DNA from: Blastocatellia bacterium UBA7656
Lineage (GTDB): Bacteria > Acidobacteriota > Blastocatellia > UBA7656
DNA length: 64,000 nt
Direction: 5' to 3'
Assembly (NCBI GenBank): GCA_002483445.1
Contig: DLHY01000033.1
Span: 1 to 64,000 of the forward strand
Shown: positions 25,539 to 32,712 of the stretch, piece after piece
Numbering within the stretch: the first letter of the stretch is position 1
Layout: each line of letters starts with the position of its first letter
Notes under the pieces: model-generated
What the model saw: only the letters and a program-made list of their open reading frames with translations
The model's database searches: none
What the model was told of the DNA's origin: nothing
Translations under genes and position numbers: made by a program

Positions 25539-26622
25539 TTCTTTCTCCTCTAACTGTGGTTTGGGCGATTCTAAGTTTCAAATCCGCCTTGCGGGATTAT
25601 CTCTAGGAATTGTTACAAAGCAAGCTCTTTTCGACTATGGAAGCAAACTTGTCTCTCTGGCTGAAGATGCCCATATCTTCCGACAAATAAATTTTCTTGA
25701 AGCAATCAGCGAAAGACTGATGGCGCTTTCTCTCCCTCAGTTTGAAAATATCGGGCTTTATTACAAGGGACTTTGTCTCAGGTGGGAGGGACGGACGGAA
25801 GAATCTCGCGTTTTGCTCGGGAAGGTGTTTGAAGAAGGTCCGGTTTCTTACCGTGCAAGAGCGATACAATTACTTGGCAGAACCTACCTCGATAAAGGCA
25901 ACTATGAGTTTGCGCGCAGGCTTTTCACTGAAGCCAAACATTTATCCTGCCGGAACGAATATTCGGATCCTCTTGCTCTTCTTCAGTCGCAATGGAACCT
26001 TGGAATCCTTCAAAGCGTAGACGGGGACCATAACAGATCAGCGGCCAATTTTGAGAGCCTGCGATCACTGGTCGAGGTTATCTCATCGAGACACCCGTCC
26101 GTTTGGTTTGATTATCAAAACAGTCTTGCAGTGGAATTGATGGAAGTCGGGCGGATCGAAGAGGCCGAACGAGCCTCTCGCATCGCCCTTGCCTCTCCTT
26201 ATGCCCGCCTCTACCCGGAGTGGAGCGAAACGGCCCGTGACCTTGAAAAGAAAACCCGCCGCGCTTCCTCTTCGGTCTTGTCTCTGAGCAACTGCGATCT
26301 TCCGCATCAAAGCGCCTCGAAATCACAGCGGCCCGAAATGCGCCCGGTCGCCGCGAGCAGCAACATAATCCGAATGCAGACAGGAATTCGCCCGGAGTCT
26401 TCCACTGCTCGCTCGCAATCGCCTGCCAGAATCCTGGCCTTCCGTGATAGAGCAAGCACGATCACGAGCGATGACATACTCAACGATCCGGTCTACCTTG
26501 AGAAGCGATATCAAATAATGGTCACGGCTGCCGAGAGTATGGACTTTCAACTGCTCGACGAAATGTACGCGGCTATCATCAGAAGAAAATTCTCAGGCAA
26601 CAAACCGTTCGGCGATCAATAG
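25504..26622 (+). CDS. TPR-like repeat protein
   Basis: 372 aa from the ATG at 25504, which has GAGGAA at good spacing. TTG at 25561 is an alternative start that would avoid the overlap with the divergent small gene. Helical repeats at residues about 45-230 (Y-Y-K-G-L-C-L-R-W-E-G-R, A-I-Q-L-L-G-R-T-Y-L-D-K-G-N-Y-E-F-A) match TPR spacing. The C-terminal 130 residues are low-complexity and then helical. There is no signal peptide. It is probably a protein-protein adaptor, function unknown. Confidence 0.7.
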   Translation: MNKTARRSFDLISFSSNCGLGDSKFQIRLAGLSLGIVTKQALFDYGSKLVSLAEDAHIFRQINFLEAISERLMALSLPQFENIGLYYKGLCLRWEGRTEESRVLLGKVFEEGPVSYRARAIQLLGRTYLDKGNYEFARRLFTEAKHLSCRNEYSDPLALLQSQWNLGILQSVDGDHNRSAANFESLRSLVEVISSRHPSVWFDYQNSLAVELMEVGRIEEAERASRIALASPYARLYPEWSETARDLEKKTRRASSSVLSLSNCDLPHQSASKSQRPEMRPVAASSNIIRMQTGIRPESSTARSQSPARILAFRDRASTITSDDILNDPVYLEKRYQIMVTAAESMDFQLLDEMYAAIIRRKFSGNKPFGDQ

Positions 26623-26954
26623 AACAAACCCCATCTGAAAAAATAAAACGCCGACGCGAATTCACCGCGCGGCGCTTCATTCACAATAAAAAGCTGAACA
26701 CCCTCAGTCGCTCGCCAGCCCACTCAGATGAATCAACTCAGGAAGGGCGGGGCGCAATCGATGTTCGGGAATCTCTACGTGATCCGGCACACGGAAACGC
26801 GGCTCACGGCTCCCGCTCATATCTAAATAAAGCTTGCGGCGCAGTTTTCTGTTGGACAGCCCTTTGTCAATCGCAGCAGTGCAACTCAAGGATTCCGATG
26901 AGGCAGGAGCAGGAGGCCGGATTCGACGATGAGGGCCAGTGCGCGGCTGGTGAT
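26623..26954. other. 332-base gap with a minus-strand terminator and a doubtful small frame
   Basis: It holds the terminator at 26649-26675. A 61-codon minus-strand frame at 26704-26889 has a TTG start, only a weak ribosome-binding site and no recognisable family. It lies between the cupin gene and the terminator, so it is transcribed, but I see no firm sign that it is translated. Confidence 0.4.
26649..26675 (-). terminator. Predicted intrinsic terminator of the cupin/CelD operon
   Basis: Stem CGCCG-A-CGCG / CGCG-CGGCG with one bulged base and a 7-base loop. Read on the minus strand it is followed by GTTTTATTTTTTC. On the plus strand there is no T-run, so it serves the minus-strand operon. 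Confidence 0.6.
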
Positions 26955-27863
26955 TCAGCGTCCCATCAGGCGACTGGCCAGAAATCGGGCGCGGCGCAGC
27001 GCGCGATAGGAGTTGTGCTTGATCGAATCCCTTACCGGCGACCGCCCGTAAGGCGCGGGCGAGAGTCCTCTTTTTCGAAGGTATGAGTTGACGGTATAGA
27101 CTATTGTTCTGCGATCAGAGCGGGGCGTGCGAAAAGTGATGCTGAACGATATCGATACATTGTCGCCCACCTTGACATAATGTGGCGCAGTCACAGGAAT
27201 ATGCACGCCGTCTCCGGGGGTTAGCTCGAATCGAATGCCTCGGCTGATCTGCTCCGGGTCGAGCGTCAGATTGCGGTGACTGCCTGAAAGGTAGCGTTCG
27301 AGCATTTCTTCTGAAAGAACCTGTCTGTCGGAAGGGTCGAATATGGTTGCGAATTTTCTGCCGCGAATCTGAAGCAGGAAATTGTGTTCAGGATCGATGT
27401 GACAGGGCGTGACCGCATCGGGCGAAGAGATGAACACGAAGCCTTCAAACCTGCACATTCCCGGATCGAGCGGCTCTGAAAATTCTCCCACCTCGGAGAG
27501 GCACTCGTTCAAAAGTTCGGCGTAGTCGGGATCGTCTTCGACATATTTCATCACCATCCACGAATTGCACTCCTCTATGCGGCGAATGGTTTCTTCTATC
27601 GAAAGTCCTGTGCGCGGTGTCAACGTGGGGTCTTGAATTATGGGTATGTTCCCCGCGTTATATTCTATGTTTTCTTCGGGGAGTCGGCGGGCAAGTTCGA
27701 TGAGCCGCGGCAACTCGAACAGCGGGTGATCGCTCAATCGATGACGGACGCGAAACGGCATTCGATTGAAGTTGCGGCGGAAAGCATCGGCCTCGAATTC
27801 AATTCGCTTCGAGGTTCGAGCCGTTTCGATTTCCTGTTTTTCAGTCATCAGCGCGGAACTCAT
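26955..27863 (-). CDS. JmjC/cupin-like Fe(II)-dependent oxygenase
   Basis: 302 aa. The cupin core has C-H155-I-D157 followed by N-F-L-L-Q-I-R-G-R-K and a second metal His in P-H228-Y-V, after L-T-P-G-D-G-V-H-I-P. This H-x-D...H arrangement is that of JmjC/cupin_8 Fe(II) and 2-oxoglutarate oxygenases, which hydroxylate proteins or small molecules. It overlaps the upstream acyltransferase gene by 23 bases, so the two are translationally coupled and probably modify the same substrate. Homologues of this kind occur in natural-product and lipopeptide clusters, but no synthetase is nearby. Confidence 0.8.
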   Translation of the reverse strand: MSSALMTEKQEIETARTSKRIEFEADAFRRNFNRMPFRVRHRLSDHPLFELPRLIELARRLPEENIEYNAGNIPIIQDPTLTPRTGLSIEETIRRIEECNSWMVMKYVEDDPDYAELLNECLSEVGEFSEPLDPGMCRFEGFVFISSPDAVTPCHIDPEHNFLLQIRGRKFATIFDPSDRQVLSEEMLERYLSGSHRNLTLDPEQISRGIRFELTPGDGVHIPVTAPHYVKVGDNVSISFSITFRTPRSDRRTIVYTVNSYLRKRGLSPAPYGRSPVRDSIKHNSYRALRRARFLASRLMGR

Positions 27864-29127
27864 GATTCACCTCGGTTTTATGATTCATCCGATCGTCGTT
27901 TCTCATTTTGCGGCGAAGCCATCTCATAAGCGGCATAAGCGAAACCGCAAGGTCGCCGGCTCGACGGCCCGAAGAGATGAGGATGGATTGTATCGCTCTG
28001 CGATCAAGCCACAATCGGTTGACCATAGGATGATTCGACCTCGCGCACGAATCCATCCATTGGATTGAAGGCTGACGGTGAAGGCGGCGAACATTTTCGA
28101 CTTCGAGCAGCAGGCCCGGAGAACTGCGGGCGTGGTCTTCGTCAAACGCTATCTTGAAAGCGAATGACCCCGCGCCTGAAATGAAATTGCACTTCATGGC
28201 TATGGCTTGATGGTCGAGCCTCAATGCCATCATCATCAGTTTGTTTCTTTGGAAAGCCTCGGTCATGACAGCGATGAAATACTCTCGGTTCGCTTCATCG
28301 CAGGCCATCGCCGATTGGTTCCTGCCTTTCCACCCCTTGCTTTCAAGTTCGAGGAATTCTTCAATCCACGCGCGAAGGTCTTCGCCTGAGTCGAAAACTG
28401 AATACTCAATTTGTCCGAATTCGAGAAGCGCCCTTTCCTTGCGACGCAAATCCTTTCTATGCTCGCGCGACATGGCACGGCGCAGATAGGAGTCGGCGTC
28501 AGCGCGGGGACGAAGCAGGGCGCGCGTGTGCATGTCCGAAACGAAGTTCAATGCGGCTCTCTGGTTGAGCGCATCTATGAGCGCGTGATGAAAAGGCCCG
28601 TCGGCGGACACTGACTGAAATTCGATCAGCGACGGCTCGCTTCTTTCTCTTTCAAGCCAGTTGAAAAAAGTTGATAGAACTTCGCTCGCGCAATCGGCCC
28701 TCACGAGCGGAGTGCAAAGAGAGCAATAGACATACTGCCAGAGTTGGAGAACCTTGAGCGGAAGCCCTTTGTAACGCGATTGGAATTCTATGGGGAAGAG
28801 TCCGCAAAGCACCGGCGGGCCGTTGGGTCGCGCTTTGTCTTTGGCATAGATGAGCGCGATTCGAATTTTGTCTGAGCCGAATTTCCTCAGAGCCGGCAGG
28901 AGCATCCACGATTCATAAAACACATTAGGTTCAAGAGCCGAGATCGCAAGACCGTCCCACGCTTCGATGTGATCTTCTAACAGTCGGGGATCATCAATCA
29001 GGAGGACAGACATCTCCTCGCGGTTCGCCGCAGGGCTGACCGTCGGAGCGGTCTCTTCGATTGTTTGCAGCCCGGAGAGCGGCGTTAAAGAAGAGGCTTC
29101 AATCGAGTGTCTGCTACTGGTAATCAC
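27841..29127 (-). CDS. CelD/BcsL-like GNAT acyltransferase
   Basis: 428 aa. The C-terminal acetyltransferase_6 (CelD) domain is recognised from D-L-R-R-K-E-R-A-L, F-L-E-L-E-S-K-G-W-K-G-R, and F-K-I-A-F-D-E-D-H-A-R-S-S-P-G near residues 330-350. Members transfer acyl groups in polysaccharide, lipid or peptidyl contexts. The N-terminal 40 residues are not conserved, so the start could be internal (M-S-V-L-L-I-D-D). It is the upstream partner of the JmjC-like gene. Confidence 0.8.
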   Translation of the reverse strand: MITSSRHSIEASSLTPLSGLQTIEETAPTVSPAANREEMSVLLIDDPRLLEDHIEAWDGLAISALEPNVFYESWMLLPALRKFGSDKIRIALIYAKDKARPNGPPVLCGLFPIEFQSRYKGLPLKVLQLWQYVYCSLCTPLVRADCASEVLSTFFNWLERERSEPSLIEFQSVSADGPFHHALIDALNQRAALNFVSDMHTRALLRPRADADSYLRRAMSREHRKDLRRKERALLEFGQIEYSVFDSGEDLRAWIEEFLELESKGWKGRNQSAMACDEANREYFIAVMTEAFQRNKLMMMALRLDHQAIAMKCNFISGAGSFAFKIAFDEDHARSSPGLLLEVENVRRLHRQPSIQWMDSCARSNHPMVNRLWLDRRAIQSILISSGRRAGDLAVSLMPLMRWLRRKMRNDDRMNHKTEVNHEFRADD

Positions 29128-29199
29128 ACTCAGAATAAATGCCGAATGGCCCCGGTTTTTTACTGGGAGGCACCCGTTTTTCCCTCTACTTTCAGGGGG

Positions 29200-32100
29200 T
29201 TAAAATCTGTACCTCAGCGATAGTTGAATCTGTCGTGCGCTCAGAGTGGAAAAGACCTGCCCGAAATCTTCGAATTCGGCGCTCTGGTTCGGTTGAGCGA
29301 AATTGACCTGATTGAAAAGGTTGAAGATGTCGGCACGAATCTCGATTTCATGAACCCCAAATACCTTTGTCCGTTTTTCAACCGATATCGAAGTGAAATT
29401 CAGCCCCGGCCCGTCGAAGATGTTGCGACCGAGAGTTCCGCTGCCGTCCCTTACCACACGGAAGGCCCTCGGATCGAAAAAGAAATGCCCTGTTATCGGC
29501 GAGCCGTTGACGATGATCGTTTGCTCCTGCTTCGGATCCGGCCTCTTATACTGGCCGACCAGATCGGGTCTGCCGTTTGCGTTTTTTGTGATCGCCTGAT
29601 TGATGTCCATTGGAAGACCTGAGCGCAATTGAGTGAATCCACCGATCCGCCATCCGTTGGCAATCTTGCCGACGACGCCATCCCGCTTGCCGAACCCAAG
29701 ATCGTAGACATAGCTCATAACAAAGCTGTGCCTGCGGTCGAAAGATGACCTCGCCCAACTGAGCGGGTCGGTACTGTTGGGCCTGTCGTAAGAGGAAGTA
29801 TAGGCGAGCGGGTTCGATGAAGGGTGAAATGTGCTGAAAGGGCCGGAAGAGTTATCCAGCGCCTTGCTGTAGACATAGAATCCGTCAAAGAACAGCCCGC
29901 CTTTGAGCCGCCTTGAAACCCTCAACTGAACCGAATCATACCGCGCGCGCCCGCTGCTCTCCTGCGAAGTTATGGAACCTAACTCCGGATAAAGATTCCT
30001 CAGAGCGCCGGGAAAGCTGGGGTCGGGGATCGAGGAATTCAACTCGCGCTCGCGGTCGGTGTGAAAGCTGTTGTTGCCGACGTATGCAAGTTCAAACATG
30101 AAGATGCCTGGAAGCTCTCGTTGAATGGTCAGATTGTAGTGGTATGTGTAAGCGGTGCGGAACGTCGGATCGAAAGTGTGCAGGTTTCTGAAGGAGCCGA
30201 AGGGGCGATTCTCCGGGTCTGCTGGAAACGGATTGGGATTCGAGCCGAAAGGATTAGCGAAGGTTCCGACTGTGTGGCCGATGAAGAAAGGAGTATCGCT
30301 GAAGTAAACGGCAGTCAGGAATGGCTCAAGGTTGGAAAACTGTGAGAAATGCTGTCCGTAGGTCGAAGCGTAAAACACTCCGAATCCGGCCCGAACGTTT
30401 GTCTTCCCGTTTCCGAAAATCGAGCGCTGCCAGCCTCGTTTCCCTTCAGGCGAAAACGCAATGCCGATGCGCGGAGCCAGGTTGTTGAAGTCAGTACCAT
30501 AGCCGCCACGCGGCACGGTCCCGAAAACCGGATCAGGGTCTCCGGCGAAGAGTGCGCCTTCCGGAGCCTGAGGGATTCGCTGTGAATGCTGGCCTGGGCG
30601 AAACACCACAACCTGATTCATCTTGTCAGTCGTTGGCGGCGCAAGCTCATAGCGGAGTCCGAGATTGACCGTAAGGTTCGGTCGCGCCTTCCAGTCGTCC
30701 ATCGCGTAGGCGAAGTAAGACTTCTGGCGCTGATACTGAATGCTGCCCGTCGTCTGCTGGTAAGCTATCGGCAAACCGAGCAGAAAGTCGGCGATACCGT
30801 TGCCGGTTCCTTGCAGATTCGAGTCCTGGAAGCTGAATTCGCCGTTGTTGTTTGGAACGTACCTGTTGAAGAGAAATACTCTCACTCCTCCGCCGAATCC
30901 GAAATGATGCGAGCCGCGAACTTGCGTCAGATCGTTTTTGATCGAGAAGGTTGTCTTGTAGCCTTCGCCGCGAGACTGGTCTAGCACCCCGACACTTGTA
31001 TGGATATAGCGTTGTTCAAAGGCATCTCCCGTTTTTCCGGGCCGGACGCTGGCGATATTCAGCACAGGCAGACTGAGATACTTTTCCGTCTGTGGACGAA
31101 TTCTGATAAAACCCACCTGGCTCGGATCAATGCCCGTAAATCCCGGCCTGTCGACCAGATCAAGATAGATTGATCTGATCAAGGTGGCGGTTATTTGGTT
31201 TGCAGTCCTCGCTGAAAAGATGCGCGTATGGCTCAACACGAAATTATGATCTGCGCGGGTTTCTCTTCTGGTCCCGTCAGGTGAATCGTAGACCGCATAT
31301 CTGTTTGCCACTTTGTTGATGAAGTATGTCGCGCTCAACGTGTCCGATTCATTGATCCTGTGATCAGCCCGTAGTGTCGACTGAGTGAAGTAATAGACCT
31401 GACGTGTCGGCCTCTCGGCTTGAGTGTCGCCGAATGTCGGCAGAGGAATGAACCTGTCCAGGTAGAGTTTAGCCAGAGGATCTATACGGTTCGCAGGAAT
31501 GATGTCGCCGGGAAAAGGCTGGCCAGTCAGCGGATCGATGGGCTGACGCGCAAAGGAAGAATCATTGGGATCGGCAGGATAATCGCTGAAGTCGCCGGAT
31601 CTTTCTTTGACAGGAAGCACGTCTATACGGGTTGTATAATCACCTGCGAAGCGATACCCCTCAGTATCGAAGAAGAAATGCGTGCGTTCCCTGCCATCGT
31701 AGAGTTTCGGAATGTAGAACGGTCCTTCGATCTGCCCTCCGTAGTTCTTCGACCTGTTGTAATACTTGTTCGCAGCGAAGAAATTTCGCGCGTTGAGGGC
31801 TTCGTGATTGAAGATGTAGCGAAGGCTTCCATGCAAATCGTTGCCGCCGGATTTGGTTATGACGTTGATGATTCCGCCAGTGCCTCCTCCCTGATCGGCC
31901 TTGTGGTTGTTCGTTGTGATAGTGACTTCCTGCAATGCGTCGGGATTGGGAAAAGGCGATGCGGCTATCGATGTCTCGGCATCGTTGTTGTCTCCTCCGT
32001 TGAGGAAAAAGACATTGGCGAGTGGCCGCGAGCCGTTGATGCTCAGTCCTTCGCCTCTCTCACCCGGCGCCAGCGAAGGCGAGACGCCGGGAACTATCAG

Positions 32101-32595
32101 AGGCAGAGTGTTGAGAACTGTGCGGCCATTCGGGCCGATGAAAACCGGATGAGTTTCGGCCTGCTCGCGGGTGATCGAGTATTTCAATGAAGCATCGCTT
32201 GCCTCGACCGTCACGCTCGACGCTTTCACGATAATCGTTTCAGCCCGACCTCTCGGCTGAAGGACTATCATAAGACGGCGGTTGACGCCCGATTGCGCTT
32301 CGAGTTGTGTCACTCTTATCGTAGCAAAACCTGGCATCTCAGCCGTGAGCGTGTAGACGCCCGTCGGGAGGAAAAGGATTTCGAAATAGCCCTCGTCGTT
32401 CGTCACGGTTTCCCTCTGCAATCCGCGAGCGTCGTTTATGGCCGTGATCTTTGCGTGACCGACCGCCCCGCCCTTCACATCTACGACCGTGCCGGTTACG
32501 CTTGCCATCGTGGTATTATCCGCCGCGACCGGCACGCAGGTTGAAAGACTGACTAAAATCGTGGTGAGAATCGAAGCAAATTTTCTTGAAACCAT
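29200..32595 (-). CDS. Oar-like TonB-dependent receptor
   Basis: 1131 aa. A signal peptide is followed by a carboxypeptidase-regulatory-like domain (A-S-V-T-G-T-V-V-D, D-E-G-Y-F-E-I-L, residues about 30-105), a plug (N-G-R-T-V-L-N-T-L-P-L-I-V-P-G-V, then G-G-I-I-N-V-I-T-K-S-G-G) and a long beta-barrel ending in L-S-L-R-Y-R-F with the terminal aromatic residue. These outer-membrane transporters take up carbohydrates, peptides or siderophores, and the family is expanded in Acidobacteriota. The ribosome-binding site GAGGAGT lies five bases before the ATG. It is downstream of, and on the same strand as, the sigma fusion gene, its likely regulator. Confidence 0.93.
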   Translation of the reverse strand: MVSRKFASILTTILVSLSTCVPVAADNTTMASVTGTVVDVKGGAVGHAKITAINDARGLQRETVTNDEGYFEILFLPTGVYTLTAEMPGFATIRVTQLEAQSGVNRRLMIVLQPRGRAETIIVKASSVTVEASDASLKYSITREQAETHPVFIGPNGRTVLNTLPLIVPGVSPSLAPGERGEGLSINGSRPLANVFFLNGGDNNDAETSIAASPFPNPDALQEVTITTNNHKADQGGGTGGIINVITKSGGNDLHGSLRYIFNHEALNARNFFAANKYYNRSKNYGGQIEGPFYIPKLYDGRERTHFFFDTEGYRFAGDYTTRIDVLPVKERSGDFSDYPADPNDSSFARQPIDPLTGQPFPGDIIPANRIDPLAKLYLDRFIPLPTFGDTQAERPTRQVYYFTQSTLRADHRINESDTLSATYFINKVANRYAVYDSPDGTRRETRADHNFVLSHTRIFSARTANQITATLIRSIYLDLVDRPGFTGIDPSQVGFIRIRPQTEKYLSLPVLNIASVRPGKTGDAFEQRYIHTSVGVLDQSRGEGYKTTFSIKNDLTQVRGSHHFGFGGGVRVFLFNRYVPNNNGEFSFQDSNLQGTGNGIADFLLGLPIAYQQTTGSIQYQRQKSYFAYAMDDWKARPNLTVNLGLRYELAPPTTDKMNQVVVFRPGQHSQRIPQAPEGALFAGDPDPVFGTVPRGGYGTDFNNLAPRIGIAFSPEGKRGWQRSIFGNGKTNVRAGFGVFYASTYGQHFSQFSNLEPFLTAVYFSDTPFFIGHTVGTFANPFGSNPNPFPADPENRPFGSFRNLHTFDPTFRTAYTYHYNLTIQRELPGIFMFELAYVGNNSFHTDRERELNSSIPDPSFPGALRNLYPELGSITSQESSGRARYDSVQLRVSRRLKGGLFFDGFYVYSKALDNSSGPFSTFHPSSNPLAYTSSYDRPNSTDPLSWARSSFDRRHSFVMSYVYDLGFGKRDGVVGKIANGWRIGGFTQLRSGLPMDINQAITKNANGRPDLVGQYKRPDPKQEQTIIVNGSPITGHFFFDPRAFRVVRDGSGTLGRNIFDGPGLNFTSISVEKRTKVFGVHEIEIRADIFNLFNQVNFAQPNQSAEFEDFGQVFSTLSARQIQLSLRYRF

Positions 32596-32600
32596 GTTCT

Positions 32601-32712
32601 ACTCCTCATCGCAGGTAGAGCAGGCTGCCAGCCTGCGGGTTCCCAAATTTTCATGCTTTCCGCGCATGAACAGGCTAGCAGCCTGTTCTACCTCAAAGAC
32701 TCCTCATCGCAG
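32601..32712 (-). mobile_element. Palindromic element, family A copy 1, with 14-bp target duplication
   Basis: An 84-base body (32615-32698) with palindromic ends (GCAGGCTGGCAGCCTGC type and AACAGGCTGCTAGCCTGTT) lies between two perfect copies of ACTCCTCATCGCAG (32601-32614 and 32699-32712). On the minus strand the right copy contains the end of the sigma fusion gene (CTG CGA TGA) and the left copy carries GAGGAGT, the ribosome-binding site of the receptor gene. Related copies occur at 41291-41373 and 60408-60499. Confidence 0.8.

Noticed and set aside
26704..26889. 61-codon minus-strand frame after the cupin gene
   Set aside because: TTG start with weak ribosome-binding site, no family; kept only as a remark in the gap entry.
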